A DNA stretch of 64,000 nucleotides from Adiantum capillus-veneris (lineage: Eukaryota; Streptophyta; Polypodiopsida; Polypodiales; Pteridaceae). Positions 10,808-21,187 of this stretch are shown here, piece after piece. The stretch is taken from NCBI GenBank assembly GCA_014529385.2, contig CM043958.1, positions 82,767,525 to 82,831,524 on the forward strand, given 5' to 3'. The first letter of the stretch is position 1; every line of letters starts with the position of its first letter. Both the position numbers and the translations under genes were made by a program. The notes under the pieces were generated by a model that did no database searches, was not told where the DNA came from, and saw only the letters and a list, made by a program, of their open reading frames with translations.

Positions 10808-11608
10808 ATGGCGGAGGAAGGGAAGCTCAAGATTGAGAAGTTCAACGGCAAAAACTACCAACATTGGAAGAGGCAAATTGAAGACTATCTCTACCAGAAG
10901 GACCTCTATTTGCCACTAGGCGGTCTTGCGAAGAAGCCCGCAACAATGGCAGATGAAGCATGGATTGTCCTTGATCGAAAGGCACTGGGAACAATCCGGT
11001 TAAGCTTGGCGTCAACGGTGGCCTTCAATGTTTCGGAGATGAAGACCACGGAGGACTTGATGAAGTCACTTGACAACTTCTACGAGAAACCATCGGCATC
11101 CAATAAGGTATTTCTTATGAAGCGCTTGTTCAATCTAAAGATGGCAGAGAATGGTTCAGTTGCAGAACACCTAAATGACATTAACACAAACATAAGTCAA
11201 CTTCGATCAGTGAAAATCAATTTCGATGACGAAGTGCGAGCTCTCCTTATACTATCATCTCTATCGGATAGTTTGGACAGCCTTGTGATGGCTGTAAGTA
11301 ATTCTATCTCTGGCACAAATACTCTTAAGTTTGATGATGTTGTGGGTGTTCTCCTAAGCGAGGAAATGCGAAGGAGAAGCACAGGAGAATCATCAAGTGC
11401 TGCACTATCAGTGGAAACAAGAGGAAGGCTTAAGGAGAGGTTCAAAAACCAAAAGGGTCGTGATCGCTCAAGGCGGAGCAAGTCACGCACAAAGTCAGTT
11501 CTTGAATGTTGGAACTGCGGCAAGAAGGGCCACGTCAAGAAGGATTGCTGATCCAAGAAGAAGAAGGAGACAGAGTCTCAAGACAACAAGCCAACATCGG
11601 AGGCCAAT
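10808..11608 (+). pseudogene. Copia-3 gag
   Basis: ATG at 10808 gives MAEEGKLKIEKFNGKNY, a UBN2/DUF4219-type Gag. The CCHC knuckle CWNCGKKGHVKKDC lies at about 11508-11549. The next codon is TGA (11549-11551) where an Arg codon is expected; beyond it the frame stays open into protease. Gag itself is thus nearly complete and may even be translated. Confidence 0.9.
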
Positions 11609-12672
11609 GTGGCAGGTAAAGTAGAGCAAGATGCTCTAATTCTCTCATTAGACAATGTGTTTAATTCCTGGATAGTAGATTCCGGGGCTTCATTCCATGC
11701 GACACCACACAAGCAACATTTCCAAGACTACACCAAAGGTAATTTTGGGTATGTATACTTGGGAGATGATGAAGCTTGTGAGATTGTCGGCAAAGGTACA
11801 GTTTCTGTCAAAACTGCTAACGGAAATGAATGGAAGCTTAAAGATGTTAGGCATGTTCCTTCTCTTCGCAAAAATTTGATCTCTACAGGACAATTGGACG
11901 ATGAAGGTCACAACATTGCATTCGGAAACAAACGGTGGAAGATCTCAAAGGGATCTTTGGTGGTTGCCCAAGGGTGAAAAAGTCGGTACACTTTACTTGT
12001 GTACTGTTAGCACGCAACCTTCAGCTTGTGCAGCAACTACAGAAGTTGACAGTGCGGTGTGGCACTACCGACTTGGGCATATGAGTGCCAAAGGAATGCA
12101 AATCCTTCAAACAAAGAAGCTTCTACCAGGTTTGAAAGAAGTGGACTTAGAGTTCTGTGAAGATTGTGTTTATGGTAAACAAAAGAGGGTAAAATTTCAA
12201 AAATCAGGAAATGAAAGAAAAAATAAAAAACTTGAGTTGGTTCATTCTGATGTTTGGGGTCCTGCAAGTACACCATCACTTGGTGGCTCATTGTACTATG
12301 TAACATTCATAGACGATGCGACTAGAAAAACATGGGTTTATGTCATGAAGAATAAATCCGATATATTTTCCATATTTCAAAGGTGGAAAGCCTTTGTGGA
12401 GAATGAAACGGGTACCAGGGTTAAATGCCTCAGATCCGACAATGGAGGCGAATATTGCAGCCAAGCTTTTGAAAGCTTTTGTGCTAGCAATGGCATTCGG
12501 AGGCAAAGGCCAACCCCAAGGACACCTCAACAAAATGGGATTTCGGAAAGGATGAACATGACAATCATGGAACGAGCACGAAGCAAGCGGCTACATGCAG
12601 GCCTACCGCTTGAGCTTTGGGCGGAAGCTGTAAGTACGTCTGTGTACTTAATCAATCGGTCACCCTCAATGG
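11609..12672 (+). pseudogene. Copia-3 protease and integrase
   Basis: Protease active site WIVDSGASFHATP at about 11671-11705. A frameshift near 11975 follows VVAQG. Pre-integrase zinc motif WHYRLGHMSAKGM...CEDCVYGK (about 12060-12180). Integrase core has VHSDVWGP, RSDNGGEY and PQQNGISER, so all three acidic residues are present. A second frameshift near 12672 moves the frame before RT. Confidence 0.9.
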
Positions 12673-14741
12673 TTGGATGGGGGAGTTCCAGAAGAGGCAT
12701 GGACAGGTAAACCGGTGAATTATGCATTTCTCAAAGTGTTTGGGTGTGAGGCTTTCATGCACATAGATAGAAGCCTAAGATCAAAGTTAGATGCAAAGTC
12801 CAAAAAGTGTTTCTTCATTGGCTATGGAGAAGGAGACTTTGGGTATCGCCTATGGAATCCTAAAGATGATAAAATCTTAAGGAGCAGGGATGTAATTTTT
12901 AACGAACAAAATATGTACAAAGACTACTTGGAAAGCAAACAAACAAAAGAAACAGGTGATGAGTACATGGAGCCTGAGGACGATGAAGACTCAAGGACTG
13001 CAAACGGTGACAATGTGCAACAACTTGAACCAAATGAGGAGCCTCAACCTATTCCCCGAAGATCTACAAGAGCAAGTAGACCTCCAGAAAGGTTTGTTCC
13101 TTCCTTCAACCATCTCTTGATCTCAGATTCTGGAGAGTCGGAATCATATGAAGAAGCTATGCAACATGAATCCAAAGAAGAATGGACGAAGAGCATGCAA
13201 GTGGAGATGGACTCACTACATCGCAACCAAACATGGGAGTTGGTTGAGTTGCCTAAAGGTAAGCGGGCACTTCAAAACAAATGGGTGTACAAGCTAAAGG
13301 AAGAAGAAGGTGGGAAGAAAAGGTACAAGTCTAGGCTTGTGGTAAAAGGTTTTTCTCAAAAGAAAGGTATTGACTTCAATGAAATATTTTCTCCTGTTGT
13401 AAAAATGAACTCAATTAAGCTTGTCTTAAGCCTTGTGGCTGCTCATGATCTAAATCTCGAGCAAATGGATGTAAATACGGCATTCCCTCACGGTGACTTA
13501 GAGGAGGAAATCTACATGCTTCAACCAAAGGGGTATGAAGTAAAAGGTAAGGAGAAAATGGTTTGCAGATTAAAGAAGAGCTTGTATGGTTTAAAGCAAG
13601 CATCAAGACAATGGTACTTGAAGTTTGATCGATGGATGTTGGATCATGGATTCACAAGATGCAACTCGGATCACTGCGTCTACACGGAGAATTTGGGAGA
13701 TGGGAAATTCATCATCCTAATGTTGTATGTTGATGACATGTTGATTGCAAATGCTAACATGCAGGACATCAAAGACCTAAAAGAGGAGCTGTCCAAATCT
13801 TTTTCAATGAAAGATTTAGGTGCTGCAAAGAGGATACTTGGTATGAAAATATCAAGGGACAGGACGAAGAATACAATAAAGCTATCTCAAGAAGATTACA
13901 TCAAGAAGGTACTAGAAAGGTTTGCAATGCAAAATGCAAAACCAATTTCTACACCTTTGGCTGGTCATTTTAAACTAACGAAGAATATATGTCCAAAGAC
14001 ACAAGAGGAGATAGCCTATATGTCTAAAGTTCCATATGCTGCAGCGGTAGGTTCTCTAATGTATGCTATGGTCTGGACAAGGCCAGACATTGCACATGCA
14101 GTGGGAGTTGTGAGTAGGTTCATGGACAACCCAGGTAAAGAGCATTGGCAAGCTGTGAAGTGGATACTTAGGTATCTAAAAGGGACAACAACAAATGCTT
14201 TGTATTTTGGAGGAACTGATATTTTTCTAGAATGGTATGCTGATGCAGATATGGCAGGTGACAAAGATACTCGAAGGAGCACTACTGGCTATGTGTTCAC
14301 GGTTGGAGGCACAGCAGTAAGCTGTGCTTCAAAGCTGCAGAAAGTGGTTTCACTTTCTACCACGGAAGCAGAGTATGTAACAATGACGGAGGCAAGCAAA
14401 GAAATTCAGTGGCTTCACAGATTCTTAGAAGAGCTTGGATTCAAACAAGACAATTGTGTCTTGTACAGTGATAGCCAAAGCGCTATCCATCTTGCGAAGA
14501 ACTTAGCCTTTCATTCAAGGACAAAGCACATTGAGGTGAGATATCACTTCATACGCACTCTTTTGGAAGAGGGACAACTAAAGCTAGGAAAGGTGCATAC
14601 AAGTGAAATCCTGCAGACATGTTTACAAAGGTGGTCAACAAGGAGAAGTTGAGCTTTTGCTCATCTTCAATCGACATTCAAGGATAAGAAGCCAGAATGG
14701 AAAGCAGTCACAGGTTTGGTTTGGAGATCAATCTCCAAGTG
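12673..14741 (+). pseudogene. Copia-3 reverse transcriptase and RNase H
   Basis: About 660 open codons. The RT signature LYVDDMLIAN is intact (near 13725-13755) with LYGLKQASRQWYLKF upstream. Copia RNase H motifs DADMAGDKDTRRSTTGYVF, EAEYVTMTEASKE and YSDSQSAIHLA are present. The ending KVHTSEILQTC-stop reflects loss of one A in GAAAATCCTGCAGA near 14610; the normal end would be HTSENPADMFTK. Otherwise the domain looks catalytically complete. Confidence 0.92.
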
Positions 14742-14747
14742 GGAGAT

Positions 14748-15418
14748 TGTTAAGTATGGAGCCTGATTTACCATTGTAATTTTCTGTGGTAAAAGCACAC
14801 ATTTGTAAGGCCCCCATTATGAGGAGAAGCCATCGTGCGTGAAGGAAAATCACTCACCGGAAACCAAAATTTTCACGGACAAGAATCAGGGGCAACTTTA
14901 AAGGCCTCGGGGGCGGAGGCCCCTGAGAGTTTTTTTCGCCGGAATATTCTTTTTCGCCGGAATATTATGGCCGGACGGTGGCCGAAAAGTGGTCGGAAAA
15001 CAACAAGTCGGTTGGCCGGTGGCCGGTAGTCAATGGCCGATGGCCGGTGGTCGCAAGTCAATGGCCGGTGGCCGGTGGCCGAATTCAAAAGCGGACTTGT
15101 CTTCTCAAGGGCGGCCACACATGGGCGGATTGAAGGGTCCGATTTGGACTTATTCGCACAAGGGCGGCTACACATGGTTGTCTCTCATAAGAGAGGGCAG
15201 CCCTTTTGGCCTATAAAAGGAGGCCATTTCTACACACATTTCATAGTGTGAAGTTGATGCAACAAGGTGAGTGTGAGGTGGTGAGAGTGAAGCAAGGCGG
15301 GAGCTCCATTAAGGGTATAATCCCTTTGTAAACTACTTCTTGTTTTGAAGTACTAAAGCCATTGAGTGGATGCTTTCCCGTGGACGTAGCCCACATTGGG
15401 TGAACCACGTATATCGTG

Positions 15419-15465
<47 letters not shown>

Positions 15466-15549
15466 CTATAATCTTGTGTATATAAATCTGTCTCTCTCCA
15501 TTAAGTAATCTACTCAACTATCTATTTAGCTACATCTTATTTCCTAACA
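14748..15549 (+). repeat. Copia-3 3' LTR
   Basis: 802 bp. It has an extra GGCCGGTGG-type minisatellite unit (around 15020-15075) and a longer CT tract (15423-15462, 20 units). Otherwise very similar to the 5' LTR. Confidence 0.95.
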
Positions 15550-16977
15550 AAAAGGCCATTGGTACGAAGTGGGTTTACAAGTTGAAACGCAAGCCGGATG
15601 GTGAGATCGATCGCCATAAGGCTCGACTTGTTGCAAAGGGTTATGCACAGCAAAAAGGCATAGATTATGAAGAGACTTTTGCTCCCACTTGTCGTATGAC
15701 TACTGTGCATTTTCTATGTGCATTGGCAACGCATTTTGGTTGGGATGTACATCAATCAGACATTGTTACTGCTTTCTTGAATGGTGACATATTTGAGGAA
15801 GTTTATGTAATGCAGCCTCACGGTTTTGTCATAAAAGGACAAGAGGACAAAGTGTGCAGATGTAAGAAGGCTTTGTATGGGTTGAAGCAATCTCCTCGTG
15901 CTTGGTATGAGAAAGCTGACACTCATTTGGTTAAACGAGGCTTTCGTAACAGTCCAAAAGAAAGCACATTGTATGTAAATCGTGAGGGTGATGTACTTCT
16001 CATTGTGGTTCTTTATGTTGATGATTTGCTGATCACTCGACCAAATGAGAGACATATTGCTGAATTTAAGGCTGATTTGAATGCTACTTTCAAGATGAAA
16101 GATTTGGGGTTGTTGCATCATTACTTGGGTATACAGTTTAAGCAGTGTGATGGTGGTATTGCCTTGTGTCAGAAAAGTTACATAGAGACATTGCTATGTA
16201 AGTTTGGACTTGAGGATTGCAAACCTATTGCCACTCCCATGGAAACAAGTTTGAAGTTGAGTCTACATGATGCTGGCGATCCTGCTAATGTCACTCTTTA
16301 CCAAACTGCTGTTGGCTGCCTCATTTATGTATGCAACACGAGGCTGGATATTCAGTTTGCAGTCTCACAGGTCAGCAGATTTATGCATAGCCCAGGGTCT
16401 AAGCATTGGCAGACTGTCAAGAGGATTTTCCGCTACCTTAGTGGCACTTTACATCTTGGCTTGTTTTATCCCAAGGGGGGATCATTGCCGCCAGACTTAC
16501 ATGCTTTTTCAGACTCAGATTGGGCTGGTTGTTTTGACACGCGAGTGTCCACAAGTGGTTTTTGTTTCATGCTTGGCAGTTCATGTATATCATGGTTGAG
16601 CAAGAAGCAACCTATTGTAGCCACTTTGAGTTGTGAGGCTGAGTACAGGGCAGTCTTCACAGCTACAGTTGAGTGTGTATGGCTCAGACGCCTTATGGCC
16701 GATTTGGGTGTTGGACAGGACACTGCCAACACTATCTATACTGACAGTCAGAGCGCATTGGCAGTTGCGAGGAACCCAATTTTTCATGCTCGCACAAAGA
16801 ACATTGAGGTGCATTACCACTATGTCAGGGAGAGGCTCTCAGCAGGAGAGATCAGCTTGGCTTATGTGCCAACACAGGACAACCTTGCAGATCTTTTCAC
16901 AAAGGCACTGTCTCGTGAGAAGCTTGAAGCTTGAAGATTTTCGCAAAGCTTTGGGCTTACTCCTCTTTGTGGACTGA
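15550..16977 (+). pseudogene. Copia-1 reverse transcriptase and RNase H
   Basis: Resumes Copia-1 after Copia-3 at KKAIGTKWVYKLKRKPDG. RT core LYVDDLLITRP is intact (near 16012-16044), with SDIVTAFLNGDIFEEVY upstream. RNase H residues are intact in SDSDWAGCFDTRVS, CEAEYRAV and YTDSQSALAVA. A small insertion near 16928 (CTTGAAGCTTGAAGATTTTCG for CTTGAAGCTTTCCG) shifts the last 14 codons. Before that the 450-codon frame is open, the best preserved part of Copia-1. Confidence 0.92.
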
Positions 16978-17052
16978 TCCTGTCCTCAGGGCATGGCACT
17001 TCCCTTTACTCATGTGCGAGCTCTCGTTCACTGCATCACTCCAAGGGGGATT

Positions 17053-17279
17053 TGTTACCATATACATGTGGTAGTGATGTGTGTGAACACACTAGGACCG
17101 CCGGGGCATTTTTTCCCTCTTTAGGAGGTTTTTCCCCCCGTGCATTGTATATACGCCCATCACTCTAGGGCTATCTATCTTTCCATTGCACACTAAGTAA
17201 CACACTCTCTATTGTGTGCCTTGAGCTTCCTTCGTCTTCTCCAAGCTGTGTGTGTTTCTTAGCAACCCTAATTCCAACA
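17053..17279 (+). repeat. Copia-1 3' LTR
   Basis: 227 bp, preceded by the purine tract CCAAGGGGGA at 17041-17050 and followed by GTCCG, the target duplication in the interrupted family A LTR. Confidence 0.95.
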
Positions 17280-17302
17280 GTCCGTAGGACCCTATCCTTA
17301 CA
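17280..17302 (-). repeat. Family A LTR, right part
   Basis: GTCCGTAGGACCC...TCCTTACA completes the LTR begun at 504-606 and ends with the family terminus CCTTACA seen at 46363-46369 and 51852-51858. Confidence 0.85.
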
Positions 17303-17311
17303 CACGTGGAT

Positions 17312-18170
17312 AATGATGGGAAAGCTTCCAATTAAAGAGCTAGAAGAAACAATGTACACAAGTTCAGAAACGGTAATCCCTAACTTCAATATAGCAGAAG
17401 TTGTACTCAAGTTGAGTACCGGGAAGTTCAAAGACACATTCTACATAATCAACTCCCATCATATCAAAGAGAGTCTGGTCTTGACAAAAACCTGGATGGA
17501 TATCTTCTTTCAACCACAAGGAAAAGCTTCAACAACAACACCACAAAAATCCCCAGAAGTACCTAAAGCCCATGCAAAAAAGGAGCAACCAACCATTGCG
17601 GGAAAGGTAAAGCTAAGGTAAGCACTAAAAAAGATCAACCTCGCAAGACAACTTTACCTTCAACAAACCTCCATCAAGCTTCCCACAGCCTTTACACCGC
17701 AAGCCACACCATTGACAATGCAACGAAGACCAAAGCAAAAAGTTTATCAACTAAAATTTCCATCACAACAAAGCCTCTAGAAGAAGCCGAAGAGAATCAA
17801 CCAAGCGTTAGTATCCAAAGAGCACATCAAAGTCAATGACCCAATTTAGATACATAAAGCACAAGTTCAACCTCAACAACAAAAGGTGACATGGTGGGTG
17901 ACATCAAATGAGTCAATCACTACTCAAGGCTACTTTCAAGGAAACGCTAATGTTTGGGCAAAAAAGACCAAAGTAACAGCAACTCACCTCAAGCAGACAA
18001 TTCTACAAGGAGAAAGCCGAGCAATCAATGGAAGACCAACACCTCACGCAGCAGAAAGAACAACAACAAAAGGCATAAAAAAAGACCTTCCAAGCAAGCA
18101 ACGCGAAAAGTACGGGTGCTGAAGTCATACTTCAACCAAGCTACCCAATAAAGAAAGGTGCAATAATGGA
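17312..18170 (+). pseudogene. Decayed retroelement, possibly the protease-spacer region of a Ty3-type element
   Basis: A frame at 17312-17621 reads MMGKLPIKELEETMYTSSET, then FYIINSHHIKESLVLTKTWM, which resembles the C-terminal part of retroelement proteases (FYVID...LLGRPWM). Lys/Gln-rich spacer follows. At 17886-17990 the frame gives TTQGYFQGNANVWAKK, and at 18190-18240 another frame gives EAQGFYEGNTRIWLPK, apparently the same motif repeated. Stops and shifts break it throughout. I do not recognise the family. Confidence 0.3.
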
Positions 18171-18309
18171 TGATTATAGTCAAGCTACTTGAAGCACAAG
18201 GATTTTATGAAGGCAACACTCGAATATGGTTACCAAAAGTTGTAGCTCAACCTGGAACACCAAAGATGAATCATGTAGCACAAGGCTCCACCCAAAGGAA
18301 AGCAATGCC

Positions 18310-18665
18310 AACCAAAAGCCAACAGAAGCCAATTGCAACCAAGGCTGCTACAACCTCCAGATGGATACCTCGTCTTCAGCTACAAAAGCAAGGCTTTCCG
18401 TGCCCCACCCAAGTCACTTCCCTGAGTATTGACATTATGTTAGTGCCAAATAGCTATGCTACATACATTCCATTGTGGCGACCCGCTAACCAAAAGCCAA
18501 CAGAAGCCAATTGCAACCAAGGTTGCTACAACCTCCAGATGGATACCTCGTCTTCAGCTACAAAAGCAAGGCTTTCCGTGCCCCACCCAAGTCACTTCCC
18601 TGAGAATTGACATTATGTTAGTGCCAAATAGCTATGCTACATACGTTCCATTGTGGCGACCCGCT
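18310..18665 (+). repeat. 178-bp tandem duplication
   Basis: Two copies (18310-18487 and 18488-18665) differ at only a few positions, so the duplication is recent. Each copy runs from AACCAAAAGCCAACAGAAGC to CATTGTGGCGACCCGCT. It lies at the end of the decayed retroelement. Confidence 0.95.
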
Positions 18666-20610
18666 AGCATTTTGGTAAAGGAGATTACGTGCAGTGAGTT
18701 CCTTTTCAAGATGTTAAAAAAGAGCATCAATCTTTTGACCCATAACAAGAGAGTCTTGGGTACTCATAGTTGGTTAATTTAATTTTAATTAATTTAAGTC
18801 GAGCAAAAGAAAAGGAAAAATACAGATGTAAATCCAAAATATATGCAAGAGTTAAATTGGAAAAAAGAATAAAGGACACAATAAAACAAATAAGATGATA
18901 TCTTTGAATGTTGAACGAGCCAAAAAAAATCAAAGAAGACCTCTAATGATTATGTAAAGGCTTTGATCAATCCAAAACGATAGATAGAAGTAGTTGAAAG
19001 AGCATCTTCTTATTTTGTTGATGATTGTAGGCACTTTAATTTATTTTAAGGCCAATTTCAATACTTTGTGATTGTCCCTTGATAGTGTAAGCGATGCATG
19101 AATTGCCTTTGCTGCTTTTCTTCAATTGCTTGCATTGTTTTCTTCGAAGTAGATAACTCACAGTCGTGATTGAAACTATTGAGATGAGGAAGCTTGCTAT
19201 TCTTGCATCTTTAGCAAAGAGAGAGCCTTCCAAAAGTGATCTCCTCGAGAGTCTTCATGCCGAACTTTATTTGATTTGCTCACAAGAAACACTCTTCTTT
19301 TCTTCTACACAATGTCTAGAGCGTTTTCAAAGCTTTGATACCACTGTTGGCTTTTTGATATCTTTCCAACATTTTCAATAAAACTATAATTCATTAAATC
19401 AAAATAAATTCAACAAAACAAGTGATTGAATAATCACAACATATAAAGACAATAATATAAACAAAAATCAAAAGGCAAGGCACCATATTGGATACCACCC
19501 ATCCCCCTCAATCAGTATGATTGAGTATTTGCCTTCTGTCTCTTCATTGATCTCATGGGACGTGAATCACAATAAGATAAATATATGAAAGATAAGAGAG
19601 CATGAACTACGCAATGAAGATAGTGTGTGCCATGATTAAGAGAGAAAATTAACATAAAAGAGAGCAAAAGTGTATCTTCTGTAACTTGACTCTAACGAAG
19701 ATTTTGATGGCTTGGCTCTCATAGCTTCGAAGGGGAGGGGGGGGGGGGGGGACCCTAAGGTCACTTGCTTAGGATACTCGCAGAGCACTCATCTTCCTTG
19801 TGGAGCGTTAGGAAGATGATTCCTGCTGAGAAAGTAGGGTGTGCACGATGACACGATTTCGGATTCTCTTTCTCTCTTTATCAAAATAGAAGTGGTTGTT
19901 TTTCACATAAACTCTTAGAATAGTAGATAAATGAGAGTTCGATTTACATTGCTTCTTTTAAATGGTTTTTAACCATACTACATAAGCAAAATTGATAGAA
20001 TGTCCAAAGGTAGTAATAGTGATAATAAATCAAAACACAAGCGTGCGACAAAAGTAACGTATATGAGAGAAATTAGAAAGATTTTGTATGATCATCCCAT
20101 GACAACAAAACTTTTGTTATTAAGCGGTGCATGGTCTTAGTTAGAGGGTGTAGTTGCACTCTGTGAATTTAAAATTGATTATGATAATCACAATAGCCTC
20201 TCTTAGAGTGTGATGAGGCAAAGGGGGTTATGCAAACAACATAGAGACGACTTAACTTGTTCTACGCTAGTGTGCAAAGTGATTGGTTAGCAATCTGGCG
20301 GGTTGTCAATCCCACATTTTGCACTGATAGATAGGCGATAGAGTTCACCTTCTAGAAGAAGAAGCGAAGGGGGGTTGCCCATTCTTCTGGTGGGTCTAAA
20401 AGACCAAGTTTTGTCGTTGCAATGAATGCCTTCCACTTGTTGTGAACGCCACTTCCTTTTACGCTTCCACCGACTCGTTCCAACCCAACCTTAACATTAA
20501 ACCTGCTTATTAGGGTTACCAGAATCTACATAATACTCTCCAAAACAATGAATCGCCCAAGTCTTTATGAATGGCTCGTGTCGTTAAAGTAGAGCAATAA
20601 ATGATTTCTT
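18666..20610. other. Intergenic DNA with an isolated PBS-like site
   Basis: AT-rich, no gene seen. At 19333-19344 the minus strand reads TGGTATCAAAGC followed by CA-ended sequence (plus TGTTGGC from 19345), as expected at the 5' LTR/PBS junction of a minus-strand LTR element, but no partner LTR was found. A 15-base G run lies at 19737-19751. Confidence 0.5.
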
Positions 20611-20616
20611 ATCATT

Positions 20617-20625
20617 TATAAAATA
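20617..20625 (+). promoter_or_regulatory. Candidate TATA box for EXO70
   Basis: TATAAAATA lies 563 bp upstream of the EXO70 ATG and would place transcription start near 20645-20655. The implied leader is long. It contains an ATG at 20645 opening a 58-codon frame (to 20821), a strong-looking donor CAG|GTGAGC at 20743/20744, and pyrimidine-rich acceptors at 21061 and 21186, so a leader intron is possible. Confidence 0.4.
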
Positions 20626-21187
20626 CGGAAGAATCTCTCTAGCTATGGCGATCCATTTTACACCGACAATTTCCAGAACATTTCGAGGAAGGCAGAATCG
20701 AAGAAGCGAAGAGAATTCCCAGATACTTGCGCGTCTTCCTCAGGTGAGCAGGAAGCTCCATTTGCAGCTTGTTGGAAGCTCGAGTGCGAAAAAGGAAGTG
20801 CAGATGCAGGTGCTTGTATAATGCTTCGATGTGGGAAGCTCATTGGGGCGGATCTATGATTGGATTTTCAGCAGAAATGGCAGGCAGCTGAGACAGAAGA
20901 GGCCAGCTATAGGCACAGCCTGGAAAGTAGATCCATGAAAGTCACGAGATATTGGTAGCAAAGGATGCAGAGACCTAACCCTCATTCTCACAATCGGCCA
21001 TTGTAATATAGCCAGCCTCACATCAAATTTCCTCCTTTGTTTGCTGCGCTCATTTCTACAGGTGAAGAGTTGGGTGCCATTGACCTAGTTTTCCAGTCTG
21101 TGGCAATAGTTGTAGCATTGCTCCATAGCGGCAACCAGATAAGTTTTTGCTACCATTCTTACCAGCTGTCATTGCCGCCTTTCCAGC

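Larger units (their letters stand above)
9979..15549 (+). mobile_element. Copia-3: Tnt1-like Ty1/copia element nested in Copia-1
   Basis: A 5571-bp element with LTRs of 756 and 802 bp (TGTTAAGTATGG...TTCCTAACA) and TSD AAAAG (9974-9978 and 15550-15554). It has a tRNA-iMet PBS at 10737 and a purine tract AAGTGGGAGA before the 3' LTR. Gag, protease, integrase, RT and RNase H lie in copia order. The coding region has one nonsense codon and about three frameshifts, so it is dead but recent. It is a different family from Copia-1 and Copia-2. Target DNA on both sides is Copia-1 pol, contiguous with the Copia-2 sequence at 58227-58232. Confidence 0.95.
607..17279 (+). mobile_element. Copia-1: Ty1/copia LTR retrotransposon hosting two nested elements
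   Basis: Bounded by 226/227-bp LTRs (TGTTACC...CCAACA) with TSD GTCTG/GTCCG (one mismatch). The order is LTR, tRNA-iMet PBS, gag, protease, integrase, RT, RNase H, polypurine tract (around 17041-17050), LTR, as in Ty1/copia. Without the nested Gypsy-B and Copia-3 the element is about 5.3 kb, which is normal for the superfamily. The LTRs differ at about ten positions (roughly 96% identity). Gag carries several stops, so the element cannot make its own proteins. Copia-2 at 55148-59951 is the same family and shows the ancestral reading frame. Confidence 0.95.
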
